DNA from: Oscillospiraceae bacterium
GTDB taxonomy: Bacteria > Bacillota > Clostridia > Oscillospirales > Oscillospiraceae
Length of the DNA stretch: 40,267 nt
Assembly (NCBI GenBank): GCA_016297855.1
Contig: JAEDFW010000004.1
Span: 1-40,267, forward strand
Direction of reading: 5' to 3'
The notes under the pieces are model-generated. The model worked only from the letters and a program-made list of their open reading frames with translations. It ran no database searches and was not told the DNA's origin. Positions 16,121 to 24,499 of this stretch are shown one piece after another. Numbering within the stretch: position 1 is the stretch's first letter; every line of letters begins with the position of its first letter. Made by a program: the position numbers and the translations under genes.

Positions 16121-16374
16121 TTTTCAGCGGCTGTCCGGGTTCGGATAAACTCCGCAACCCCACCATCAAGGAAAAAGAATGCCCGCAATGCGGCAATATC
16201 ATTGAGCTGTTCTCCATCGACACCGAGGTTGCGTGTGACAAGTGCGGCTTTGTGGCCTATAACGACGAGCTGAACTGTATCCAGTGGTGTCAGTATGCCG
16301 AGAAGTGCATCGGCAAGGAACTGTATGACAAGCTCGTAACGAGCAGAAAGAAAGACGAGCGCTTGCACGGCTGA
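16117..16374 (+). CDS. Small zinc-ribbon protein coupled to the ferredoxin
   Basis: The 85-residue protein has two CxxC knuckles, C22-x2-C25 and C40-x2-C43, the layout of a zinc ribbon or rubredoxin-like fold. A cysteine-rich tail (C54, C58, C64 within NCIQWCQYAEKCIG) and an N-terminal GCPG follow. Its ATG overlaps the ferredoxin stop by 4 nt (ATGA). The tight coupling implies a shared role, perhaps as metal site or electron partner. No named family can be assigned with confidence. Confidence 0.8.
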   Translation: MIFSGCPGSDKLRNPTIKEKECPQCGNIIELFSIDTEVACDKCGFVAYNDELNCIQWCQYAEKCIGKELYDKLVTSRKKDERLHG

Positions 16375-16418
16375 TTGAATCATGATAGACTGTTGCTATC
16401 ACGGTTTTGGAGGCGCAG

Positions 16419-17168
16419 ATGAACCGAAACCAGCTCAAAATACTCGCGGCGGCCGCGATGCTGCTTGACCATATCGCGCTGGCCTTTCTGCCGCAGACGG
16501 GCGCAGCATATTTTATGCTGCGCTTTTTCGGGCGCATCACGGGGCCGGTCATGGCGTATTTCGTCGCCGAGGGTTACAGATACACCAGCAACGTAAAACG
16601 TTACGCGCTTCGGCTGTTTGCCTTTTCGCTTGTAGCATGGCCTGCTTTTTGTTTCTTTGAGACCGGCCGTCTGCCTGTGCAGCTGCTCGCCGGGCATGAA
16701 GTCCCTGACGGCTGGCTTGGATGTAATCCGGCTGTGTCTGATTTAACTCTGGCAATTTATCCGCATTTCAGCGTACTGCACACTCTGCTTTTAGGCCTGC
16801 TCGCCGTCTGGCTATGGGACAAAGGCAGATGTGCGCGCTGGTGCAGGGCATTGGGTGTTATCGCGCTGTGCGTGCTTGCCCTTCCTGGTGACTGGTCGTT
16901 TTACAATGTTCTTTTTGTGCTGCTCTTTTTCATCAAGCGCGACAGCCCGAACGAAACCTCGCTGGCATTCAGCCTTCTGGCAGCTATGATGATCCTGACG
17001 AACACCGCGTCATGGTACGATCTCTACCGGCTAGGAATGTTTCTCGTGCCGCCGCTCATTCAGTTTTGTTATAACGGTCTTCCGGGTCGCAGAACCGCAA
17101 TTGGCAGATGGGGCTTTTACACATTCTATCCGGTGCATCTTTTTTTGCTTGGATTTCTTCGATTCTGA
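16419..17168 (+). CDS. TraX-family membrane protein
   Basis: The 249-residue protein is hydrophobic, with about seven or eight membrane segments. It starts MNRNQLKILAAAAMLLDHIA, the TraX pattern, and has FFGRITGPVMAYFVAEGYRYT further on. TraX of F plasmid acetylates pilin; chromosomal homologues in Firmicutes are acyltransferase-like proteins of unknown substrate. ATG 16419 has GGAGG upstream. Nothing conjugative is nearby, so a role in modifying a surface polymer or protein is the safer guess. Confidence 0.85.
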   Translation: MNRNQLKILAAAAMLLDHIALAFLPQTGAAYFMLRFFGRITGPVMAYFVAEGYRYTSNVKRYALRLFAFSLVAWPAFCFFETGRLPVQLLAGHEVPDGWLGCNPAVSDLTLAIYPHFSVLHTLLLGLLAVWLWDKGRCARWCRALGVIALCVLALPGDWSFYNVLFVLLFFIKRDSPNETSLAFSLLAAMMILTNTASWYDLYRLGMFLVPPLIQFCYNGLPGRRTAIGRWGFYTFYPVHLFLLGFLRF

Positions 17169-17175
17169 ATCACAG

Positions 17176-17210
17176 AGCGCCGCAGAACGGTATGTTCTGC
17201 GGCGCTTTTT
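17176..17210. terminator. Strong bidirectional terminator after traX-like gene
   Basis: A 13-bp perfect stem (17176-17188 with 17194-17206) with a 5-nt loop precedes a T run (17206-17210). Converging add ends at 17219, so it can also serve the minus strand if A-rich sequence is tolerated. Confidence 0.9.
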
Positions 17211-17218
17211 GAATATGT

Positions 17219-18235
17219 TCACAGATACTTCCGAAGTGTTTCAATCAGTTCTGCACGTTCGGCCTCCGGCAGAAATGCCGCCTCAGCCGCGCAGATGTTC
17301 ATACGTACGAGGTCTTTTTCGGAAAAGCCCATCTCATCGACACAGTGCGTATACTCTTTGTCCAGATCTGTTGCAGCCAGCGTCATATTATCGGTGCTGA
17401 TCGTCACGCCGATCCCCGCTTCAAAGAGCTTTTTTGCCGGATGTTCGGAATACGACGGCTGCGTGCGGCACTGAATATTGCTGGTCGGGCAGATTTCCAG
17501 CGTCACGCCGTCCTTCAACAGCCGTGGCCACAGTTCGGGTGCGTCATAGACGTGATGCCCGTGGCCGATGCGCCGGGCTCCAAAGCCCAGCGCGTCTTTG
17601 ACCGTATCCGGGCCCTGCGAATCACCGGCGTGACACGTATACGGCACACCCAGCTCGCGAGCAAGGTCAAAGACAGGATGGAAGTTCCGCAGCGGCACGA
17701 TGCCCTCGGCTCCGGCAAGGTCGAGGCCGACCACGCCCTTGCCGAGATACTCTCTGCACAAACGCACTGTTTCCAGATTCTCAGCCATATTCAACGTCTC
17801 CGGTCCCACGGACATGGCACATAGAAGAATACCGTTTCTGATCTCCGGATTCTCAGCAAGCGCCTGCGCGCGCCCTTTCAGAACGGCTTCAACGGCGTCG
17901 CGCTGGGTCAGGCCTTCGCGGCAATGCAGCTGCGGTGCGAACCGGATCTCATCATAGATATGTCCCTGCCCTGCCAACACACCGATAAGCTCGCGCGTCA
18001 CGCGGGTCAGACTTTCAGCATCCTGGAGCAGCAGCAGCGGCAGCTCAAAGCGCTTGAGATATTCATTCACATCCCGGCAGTCGGCAGAGCGCACGAGATA
18101 TTCAGAAAATTTCTCCTGTGTCTGTGCCGGCAGCGGCACATTCTTTTCTTTCGCCAGCGCCCACATCGTTTCCGGCGGTATCGCGCCGTCAAGATGTAGG
18201 TGCAATTCAATCTTCGGTATTGTATATACAGCCAT
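17219..18235 (-). CDS. add: Adenosine deaminase
   Basis: The 338-residue enzyme has the ADA family layout: the metal site HLHLDG near 12-17, the CHAGDSQGPDTV segment with its metal histidine and active-site glutamate-type environment, IGHG around the proton-relay histidine, and STDNM near the conserved aspartate. It converts adenosine to inosine with zinc in the cytoplasm. ATG 18235 follows a strong GGAGGTG. It is divergent from a nucleoside-binding lipoprotein and importer, so imported adenosine would be its substrate. Adenine deaminase-type activity cannot be excluded by eye. Confidence 0.93.
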   Translation of the reverse strand: MAVYTIPKIELHLHLDGAIPPETMWALAKEKNVPLPAQTQEKFSEYLVRSADCRDVNEYLKRFELPLLLLQDAESLTRVTRELIGVLAGQGHIYDEIRFAPQLHCREGLTQRDAVEAVLKGRAQALAENPEIRNGILLCAMSVGPETLNMAENLETVRLCREYLGKGVVGLDLAGAEGIVPLRNFHPVFDLARELGVPYTCHAGDSQGPDTVKDALGFGARRIGHGHHVYDAPELWPRLLKDGVTLEICPTSNIQCRTQPSYSEHPAKKLFEAGIGVTISTDNMTLAATDLDKEYTHCVDEMGFSEKDLVRMNICAAEAAFLPEAERAELIETLRKYL

Positions 18236-18261
18236 AACCGCACCTCCTGAAAGATAGCTCT

Positions 18262-18291
18262 ATTGTAAAGCTCCGCAGTGGGCTGCGTCAA
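18262..18291 (-). promoter_or_regulatory. Promoter of add
   Basis: On the minus strand, TTGACG (18286-18291) and TACAAT (18262-18267) lie 18 bp apart, giving a short leader of about 20 nt before the add start codon and its ribosome site. Confidence 0.6.
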
Positions 18292-18335
18292 GCGGTTCGT
18301 TTCGTTTCGTATGTAACATTTTTTCCGGCTGGACG

Positions 18336-18364
18336 TTGACAATCAGCTTGCATTAATGTACAAT
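18336..18364 (+). promoter_or_regulatory. Promoter of the nucleoside-binding lipoprotein gene
   Basis: TTGACA (18336-18341) and TACAAT (18359-18364) are separated by 17 bp. The start is predicted near 18371, leaving a leader of about 48 nt, too short for a purine riboswitch. Confidence 0.75.
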
Positions 18365-18418
18365 AATCGTGTATCTTTTGGTACAAATTTTATAGAATCT
18401 ACATATGGAGGAATGGAA

Positions 18419-19606
18419 ATGAAAAAGATTCTTGCCCTGCTTCTGGCGCTTGTGATGCTGCTGGGCCTTGTTGCCTGCGCATCGAAAACCACAGAAGAGC
18501 CGGCAAAGGCTGAAGAGCCCGCCGCTACGGAATCGCCTGCCGAAGAACCGGCTGCTGCGGAAGAACCCGCCGCGGAAGAGCCCGCTGAGGAAGGTAAAGT
18601 TTACAATGTTGTCTATATCGTCAACGGCAACCTTGGTGACAAGTCCTTCTTTGACTCTGCGCAGGCCGGTATCGATCAGCTGATCGCTGATGGCCGCATT
18701 GAATGCACCACCATCGAGCTGGGCGGCACCGACGAAGATCAGCCGAAGTGGCTCTCCACGCTGTACGACGTATCTGAGTCCGGCGAGTATGACCTCGTCA
18801 TCTGCGGCACCTATCAGATGCCCGACTACCTGAAGGAAGTCGCTACTGCATATCCCGATCAGAAGTACTTCATCTTTGACGACAACACCTATGTCGGTGA
18901 AAACTCCAACGTTGTCAACATCACCTATAAGCAGAACGACATGGGCTATCTGATCGGCGTCTATGCTGCATGCATGACTGTCGACACGAGCCTGCCGAAC
19001 ATCAATGAAGACGCAGTTCTCGGCTTCGTCGGCGGTGTTGACTCGCCTGTTATCAATGACTTCCTGGTTGGCTTCATTGAGGGCGCGCAGTCCATCAACC
19101 CCGATATCAAGATCGATACCCGTTACACCAACGACTATGTTGACACCGCCATTGCCAAGGAGTATGGCCTGTCCATGATCAATGACAACAAGTGCGACAT
19201 CATCTGGGGCGTCGCTGGTAATGCCGGCAACGGTGCTGCTGAGGCCGCTCTTGCCACCGGCAAGGCTTGGTTCATTGGCGTTGACTCCGACCAGGAGCTG
19301 ACGCTCTCGTCCGATCTGGCGGCTCTGACGCTGACCTCGGGTCTGAAGAACATCGGCAATTCCATCATCTGGTTCTTTGATGAGTGGGACAAGGGCAACG
19401 AATACTGGGGCACCGAGGTCACGCTGGGCCTTGCTGAAGGCGGCGTCGGCATCGTAACCGACAAGAACTTCGACACCTATGCCTCAGCCGAGACCAAGGC
19501 TGCGGTTGCCGCTGCTGAAGAAGGCGTTCTGAACGGCTCCATCACCGTTGATTCTGCGCTGACCGGCTTTGATGTCAGTGCGCTGAGAGAAGCTGTCCGT
19601 CCGTAA
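18419..19606 (+). CDS. BMP-family nucleoside-binding lipoprotein
   Basis: The 395-residue protein has a lipoprotein signal with LVAC lipobox (Cys20), then a Glu/Pro/Ala-rich tether (about 22-60). A periplasmic-binding-protein fold of the Bmp/PnrA type follows, with the segments KSFFDSAQAG, GFVGGVDSPVINDFLVGFIEGA and GNAGNGAAEAA. This family binds purine nucleosides on the outer membrane face of the cell. ATG 18419 is seven bases after GGAGG. It precedes the ATPase and two permeases of a matching importer, but a terminator lies between. High expression of the binding protein relative to the transporter is therefore expected. Confidence 0.92.
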   Translation: MKKILALLLALVMLLGLVACASKTTEEPAKAEEPAATESPAEEPAAAEEPAAEEPAEEGKVYNVVYIVNGNLGDKSFFDSAQAGIDQLIADGRIECTTIELGGTDEDQPKWLSTLYDVSESGEYDLVICGTYQMPDYLKEVATAYPDQKYFIFDDNTYVGENSNVVNITYKQNDMGYLIGVYAACMTVDTSLPNINEDAVLGFVGGVDSPVINDFLVGFIEGAQSINPDIKIDTRYTNDYVDTAIAKEYGLSMINDNKCDIIWGVAGNAGNGAAEAALATGKAWFIGVDSDQELTLSSDLAALTLTSGLKNIGNSIIWFFDEWDKGNEYWGTEVTLGLAEGGVGIVTDKNFDTYASAETKAAVAAAEEGVLNGSITVDSALTGFDVSALREAVRP

Positions 19607-19644
19607 TTTCTTCAGAGACGAACAGGTTTTCGAGCTTGACCAGT

Positions 19645-19670
19645 AAGGGGGCTCATTTGAGCCCCCTTTT
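19645..19670 (+). terminator. Intra-operon terminator after the binding protein
   Basis: A 10-bp stem (19645-19654 with 19659-19668) with an ATTT loop and a short T run sits 39 bp after the lipoprotein gene and 114 bp before the ATPase gene. Partial read-through would set lipoprotein mRNA in excess over transporter mRNA. No clear second promoter was found in 19671-19783. Confidence 0.85.
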
Positions 19671-19783
19671 CTTATTTGTGCGCTGCTTTTAAATAGCCGG
19701 TAATAGTCGGTTCATTTCAAGGCAGCGCAGATGTAATAAACGCATCAAACCCGCGAATTCCAGTAACAAGGAGGAGCACAGCC

Positions 19784-21364
19784 ATGCCAGACGAGAAAAC
19801 TGTCCAGCCCGGTGAGCAGTATGTCGTCCAGATGAAGGCGATCACCAAAGTCTATCCCAACGGTGTCGCCGCGAATCAGGGCGTGGATTTTAACCTGCGA
19901 AAAGGCGAAATCCATGCGCTGATGGGCGAAAACGGCGCCGGAAAATCCACACTTATGAAAATGCTCTTCGGCCTTGAACAGCCGACCAGCGGCGAAATCA
20001 TTGTAAACGGGGAAAAACTGAATCTAACCTCACCATCTGTCGCCATCAGCAATGGAATCGGCATGGTGCACCAGCACTTCATGCTTGTTCCCAGCCTGTC
20101 GGTTGCGGAAAATATGGTACTTGGCATGGTGCCGAAGAAGGGTCTTTTTATTGACCAGGCAAAAGCCATTGAGATCACACGTGAGAACGCAGAGAAATAC
20201 AATCTGCACGTTGAGCCTGAAGCCAAAGTCATGGATATCCCCGTGGGCATGAAGCAAAAGGTTGAGATCCTAAAGGCACTCGTACGCGGTGCCAAGATCC
20301 TGATTCTGGATGAGCCGACGGCAGTTCTCACCACTCAGGAAACGACGGAGTTGTTTAAGGAGCTGCTGCATCTCAAAGAGCAGGGCTATACCATCGTCTT
20401 TATTTCGCACAAGCTCAACGAGATCATGCAGATCACTGACCGTCTGACCATCATGCGCAACGGCCGCAGCATGGGCGTATACAACACCAAAGACGTGACC
20501 AAGGAGGAGATCTCGCGACTCATGGTCGGCCGTGACGTTGTGCTCACCGTGCAGAAGGACAAAGCCCAGCCCAGCGATACCGTTCTGCGTGTGCGCGATC
20601 TGGAATACGTCAACGAGTGGAATAAGAAAATGCTCGACAAGATCAGTTTTGACGTGCGCAAGGGTGAGATTCTCGGCATTGCGGGCGTTGAAGGCAATGG
20701 TCAGAAGGAACTTGTCGATATGCTATTCAACTTCAATACACCCAACGCCGGCACGGCAACAGTCAACGGAGAGAATATTCTCGGCCTGCCGCAGCAGAAA
20801 ATCCGTTCGCTCGGCGTATCGCTGGTGCCGGAGGATCGCATGCTTTATGGCATTGCCTCCAGTGCTTCGATCGAGGAAAACGTGATCTCCGACCGCTGCG
20901 CCGAAAAGCGTTTCAATGTCGGTCCGCTGTTCAAAATGAGCGCCATTCACGCCGAATCTGACCGTCTGATTCAGGATTATACCGTGTTGTGCAAATCGAG
21001 AAAACAGGCAGTCGGAATGCTCTCTGGCGGCAACATTCAGAAAGTCGTTGTTGCGCGAGAATTTTCCAATGACCCGGTTCTGATCCTGGCTGATCAGCCG
21101 ACCCGCGGCATCGACGTCGGTGCGACTGAGTTCATTCGGAAAAAGCTTGTCGATCTTTCGCGATCCGGCGTTGCGGTACTGCTCATCTCCGCCGATCTCA
21201 ACGAGGTCATGGAACTTTCAGACAGTCTCATCGTCATGCACAACGGTCATATTGCCGCTTACTTTGAAGACACTTCCGCGCTGAGCGACGAAGTCATGGG
21301 CGAATACATGCTTGGTCTGAAGCAGCAGACGGAGGAAGAAGTCAGGAGGGTATGTCATGACTAA
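19784..21364 (+). CDS. Nucleoside ABC importer ATPase (tandem ABC domains)
   Basis: The 526-residue protein has two ABC domains, as in RbsA/NupA-type sugar and nucleoside importers. The first has an intact Walker A GENGAGKST (48-56) and LDEPTAVL. The second has a degenerate P-loop GVEGNGQKE (about 305), but a good signature LSGGNIQK and Walker B LADQPTRGID. This asymmetry is normal for the family. ATG 19784 follows GGAGGAGC. Its stop overlaps the first permease gene by 8 nt, linking their translation. Confidence 0.93.
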   Translation: MPDEKTVQPGEQYVVQMKAITKVYPNGVAANQGVDFNLRKGEIHALMGENGAGKSTLMKMLFGLEQPTSGEIIVNGEKLNLTSPSVAISNGIGMVHQHFMLVPSLSVAENMVLGMVPKKGLFIDQAKAIEITRENAEKYNLHVEPEAKVMDIPVGMKQKVEILKALVRGAKILILDEPTAVLTTQETTELFKELLHLKEQGYTIVFISHKLNEIMQITDRLTIMRNGRSMGVYNTKDVTKEEISRLMVGRDVVLTVQKDKAQPSDTVLRVRDLEYVNEWNKKMLDKISFDVRKGEILGIAGVEGNGQKELVDMLFNFNTPNAGTATVNGENILGLPQQKIRSLGVSLVPEDRMLYGIASSASIEENVISDRCAEKRFNVGPLFKMSAIHAESDRLIQDYTVLCKSRKQAVGMLSGGNIQKVVVAREFSNDPVLILADQPTRGIDVGATEFIRKKLVDLSRSGVAVLLISADLNEVMELSDSLIVMHNGHIAAYFEDTSALSDEVMGEYMLGLKQQTEEEVRRVCHD

Positions 21365-22517
21365 AAGACGACAAATCGTTTTCTCACTGGTGCGCGGTCT
21401 GATCGCTATCGCCATTGCACTTCTGGTTGCGATGCTGCTGATCTTCATCAGTGCTTCTGGTGACAGCTTTGCAGAAAAGCTGAAGGCCACCGGTGAAGCG
21501 CTGCGTCAGATGCTGCTTGGGCCGCTGTTCCGCATGGGCAAAAACGGCACATCGTTTGAATTCAAGCGGCTGACTGATATTCTGGCTACAATGATCCCCA
21601 TCATCTTTACCGGCCTTGCCGTGTGCATTATGTTCTCGGCCAACCAGTTCAACCTCGGCGCAGAAGGCGGCGTCATGTTGGGTGCGTTCACCACGGCAAT
21701 GATCGCGATTTATGTTCCTATGGCCGCCTTCATCCATCCGCTAGTTGCTGTAATTGGCGGCGGCGTGGCCGTGGCAATCATGATGCTGCTGCCTGCACTG
21801 CTGAAAACAAAGCTGAACGTGAGTGAAATGGTCTGCTCACTGATGCTCAACTACATCATCATGTACCTCATCAAGTTCCTGATGAATGCATACCTGGCCG
21901 ATAAAACCAAGGGTCAGATCCAGAGCTACGAATTTCTGGAAACGTCCAAGATTGCACCGCTCATTGACAACGGCTCCAAGCTCTCGTGGGGCTTTGCCGT
22001 CGCGATTGTGGTTGTCGTCCTCTGCGGCCTGTTCATGTACCGCACGCGCTGGGGCTATGCCATCCGCATGATCGGCATCAATCAGGAATTCTCGCGCTAC
22101 TCCGGAATGAAGGTCGCATCGGTCATCGTTCTGTCTCAGGTGATCGGTGGTTTCCTCGCCGGTATCGGCGGAGGCATCGAAATGCTTGGCCGGTACAGCA
22201 CATTCTCGTGGAAATCGTTGCCCGGCTATGGCTGGACAGGCATTACCATTGCGATTCTGGCCGGTCGGAATCCATGTTATGTTCCGCTGGCTGCATTCTT
22301 CATGGCCTATCTTGCCAAGGGCTGTGAGCTGATGGCGACGTATGCAAATGTCCCCTCACAGCTGATTGATATCATTCAGGGCGTCATTTTCCTCTTCTTC
22401 GCTGCCGAACAGTTCCTGTCCCGCTACCGTCAGAAGCTGGTTGTCAAGTCTGCACAGGAAGAACTGGCGCGTAAGAATGCCGCTGAATCTCAGGAAGGAG
22501 GCGCGGTCCATGCTTAA
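21357..22517 (+). CDS. Nucleoside ABC importer permease 1
   Basis: The 386-residue integral membrane protein belongs to the BPD-transport-2 (branched amino acid/ribose/nucleoside) permease class. It has about ten membrane segments, a family-type AMFSANQFNLGAEGG-like segment near 95-105, and a conserved GTRWGYAIRMIGIN-like loop near 225-240 (RTRWGYAIRMIG here). It forms the membrane channel with permease 2. The gene overlaps both neighbours by 8 nt, a translational-coupling arrangement, and matches YufP/NupB-type proteins. Confidence 0.9.
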   Translation: MTKRRQIVFSLVRGLIAIAIALLVAMLLIFISASGDSFAEKLKATGEALRQMLLGPLFRMGKNGTSFEFKRLTDILATMIPIIFTGLAVCIMFSANQFNLGAEGGVMLGAFTTAMIAIYVPMAAFIHPLVAVIGGGVAVAIMMLLPALLKTKLNVSEMVCSLMLNYIIMYLIKFLMNAYLADKTKGQIQSYEFLETSKIAPLIDNGSKLSWGFAVAIVVVVLCGLFMYRTRWGYAIRMIGINQEFSRYSGMKVASVIVLSQVIGGFLAGIGGGIEMLGRYSTFSWKSLPGYGWTGITIAILAGRNPCYVPLAAFFMAYLAKGCELMATYANVPSQLIDIIQGVIFLFFAAEQFLSRYRQKLVVKSAQEELARKNAAESQEGGAVHA

Positions 22518-23490
22518 CTTTTTGAAAATGCTGCTCACGCCGGAGTTTTTCTTCTCTATTATCCGCATCTCAGCGCCGATCCTGTTTGCAACGCTGGCGG
22601 CTATCGTGGTTGAAAAAGCGGGCTTCTGCAACATCGGTCTGGAAGGTTTGATGATGTTCTCCGCTCTGGCTGGTTCGCTTGTGAGCTATTACGCCGGCAG
22701 CTGGGTATGGGGTTTGCTCGCAGCAGTCGTCATGGGCGTTCTGATGAGCCTTCTGATGGGTTTCTTCGCGTTTCAGCTCAAAACTGACATCACACTTGTC
22801 GGCATCGCAGTCAATATGATGGGCTCCGGCGGCACGCTCTTTCTGTGTCAGGTCATCACCAATCTGACCGAGGGCAAGGCCATGGCTTCCACCACGGGTC
22901 TCATCACAAAAACGCTCTGCATTCCCGATGTCGCCATTCCGCTCATCAATAAGATTCCGTTTTTAGGCGGTATTCTGTCGGGCCACAATCTGCTGACCTA
23001 TTTTGCGTTCCTCTGCTGCCTGCTGACGTCCATCATGCTCTACAAGACAAGCCTTGGCCTTAACATCCGCGCCGTCGGCGAAAACCCGAACGCGGCATCC
23101 TCGGTCGGCGTTTCGGTGCTGAAGATCAAGTACATCGCCATTGGTTTCTCGGGCCTGATGTGCGGTTTTGGCGGCGCATTCATGTCGATGTCCTATGCAC
23201 AGGGCTGGTCGCAGGACATGGTATCCGGCCGTGGTTTTATTGCGCTGGCTGCGCAGGCCATGGGCAACGGCGAATGCCTGGGCGGCATGCTGTCGTCTCT
23301 TGTGTTCGGCTTTGCACAGGCGCTGGGTATCAAATTCTCGGCCATTGGTCTTGATTCGAATTTGGCCTCCCCGATTCCCTACGCCGTGACCATCATCGGT
23401 CTTGTCATCTTTGCAGTTGTCCGCCGGAATCGCGAGAAAAAGCGCCATTCTGCTGCCGGTCTTGAAAAAATAGCTGCTACTGCAAAATAA
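22510..23490 (+). CDS. Nucleoside ABC importer permease 2
   Basis: The 326-residue protein is the second permease of the importer. After the first membrane segments it shows EKAGFCNIGLEGLMMFSAL, and later LGLNIRAVGENPNAASSVG, both typical of YufQ/NupC-type subunits. ATG 22510 follows GGAGG in the overlap with permease 1; longer in-frame readings upstream run through permease 1 and are not the start. A conserved hairpin lies after its stop. Confidence 0.92.
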   Translation: MLNFLKMLLTPEFFFSIIRISAPILFATLAAIVVEKAGFCNIGLEGLMMFSALAGSLVSYYAGSWVWGLLAAVVMGVLMSLLMGFFAFQLKTDITLVGIAVNMMGSGGTLFLCQVITNLTEGKAMASTTGLITKTLCIPDVAIPLINKIPFLGGILSGHNLLTYFAFLCCLLTSIMLYKTSLGLNIRAVGENPNAASSVGVSVLKIKYIAIGFSGLMCGFGGAFMSMSYAQGWSQDMVSGRGFIALAAQAMGNGECLGGMLSSLVFGFAQALGIKFSAIGLDSNLASPIPYAVTIIGLVIFAVVRRNREKKRHSAAGLEKIAATAK

Positions 23491-23500
23491 TCACTGATCC

Positions 23501-23529
23501 GCTTCCCGCCCGCATCGCGGGTGGGAAGC
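23501..23529 (+). terminator. GC-rich hairpin between permease 2 and hydrolase genes
   Basis: A 13-bp stem (23501-23513 with 23517-23529, one G-T pair) has a 3-nt ATC loop, but only a weak T-rich tail (TCTGTTTT). It may be a partial terminator or an mRNA-stabilising end that separates transporter from hydrolase expression. The next ribosome site starts 9 bp later. Confidence 0.55.
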
Positions 23530-23548
23530 ATCTGTTTTGGAGGAATTT

Positions 23549-24499
23549 ATGTCTGAACAAAGAAAGATCCCCGTCATTCTTGACGGAGACCCCGGACACG
23601 ACGACGCGATTGCGTGGACGCTGGCACACGCCAGCGGTAGGTTTGACATTCTGGCTGTGACGTCTTGCTGCGGCAATCAGACCATTGAAAAAACCACCTA
23701 TAACGCCAGACGCGTATGCACGCTGATCGGCCTTGACGCACCCATCGGCCGCGGCTGCCCGCATCCGCTCATCACCGAGCCGATGAACGCTCCGTCCGTA
23801 CACGGCGAATCCGGTCTTGACGGTCCCGTGCTGCCGGAACCCGTGATGGACGTGAGTGCGCTTGGCGCTGTAGAGCTGATGGCAAAAACGCTCCGGGAGA
23901 GTCACGAACCGGTCACCATCGTTGCGACCGGACCCGAGACAAACGTGGCCGCGCTGCTGCTGGCACATCCTGAGCTGAAGCCCAAAATCAAGAGAATCTC
24001 CGTCATGGGCGGCGGCATCGGTTTCGGCAACTGGACGCCTGCGGCTGAGTTTAACATTCTTGTCGATCCCGAAGCGGCGAAGGTCGTGTTTACCTCCGGC
24101 ATTCCGATCCTTATGGCGGGTCTTGATGTGACGGAAAAAGCGCTCATATTACCTGAGGACTTTGCGCGCATCCGTGCCATTGGAGGCAAAGTCTGTTCGA
24201 TTGTGGCCGAATGGCTGGAATTCTTCTACATCTTCCACCGCAATCTCGGCTATGCCGGCGCGCCGATGCATGACCCGTGTGCCGTGATGGCGCTCATCCA
24301 CCCCGAGGTGTTCCAGATGCGGGACATGTATGTCGCGATCGAAACGAACGGCGAATACTGCAAGGGCACGACCGTGGGTGACTTCTTCGGTACATCCGGC
24401 CAAGAGCCGAATGCCACCTGTATTCTGGGCGTTGACCGGCAGGCCTTTGCTGACCGGCTCGTGGAGGCCATGGAGTTTTATAAGGAGGCAGAGGCATGA
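23549..24499 (+). CDS. Inosine/uridine-preferring nucleoside hydrolase 1
   Basis: The 316-residue enzyme has the calcium-binding N-terminal motif of the IUNH family, DGDPGHDD (12-19), the AEFNILVDPEAA segment, and the C-terminal active-site histidine in MHDPCAVM. It splits nucleosides into base and ribose. ATG 23549 follows GGAGG; a TTG at 23537 lies within the ribosome site and is not used. It continues the importer cluster and is coupled to hydrolase 2 by a 4-nt overlap. Confidence 0.93.
   Translation: MSEQRKIPVILDGDPGHDDAIAWTLAHASGRFDILAVTSCCGNQTIEKTTYNARRVCTLIGLDAPIGRGCPHPLITEPMNAPSVHGESGLDGPVLPEPVMDVSALGAVELMAKTLRESHEPVTIVATGPETNVAALLLAHPELKPKIKRISVMGGGIGFGNWTPAAEFNILVDPEAAKVVFTSGIPILMAGLDVTEKALILPEDFARIRAIGGKVCSIVAEWLEFFYIFHRNLGYAGAPMHDPCAVMALIHPEVFQMRDMYVAIETNGEYCKGTTVGDFFGTSGQEPNATCILGVDRQAFADRLVEAMEFYKEAEA

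Noticed and set aside
18371..18418. Purine riboswitch ahead of the nucleoside-binding lipoprotein
   Set aside because: The leader predicted from the promoter is only about 48 nt, too short for the aptamer.
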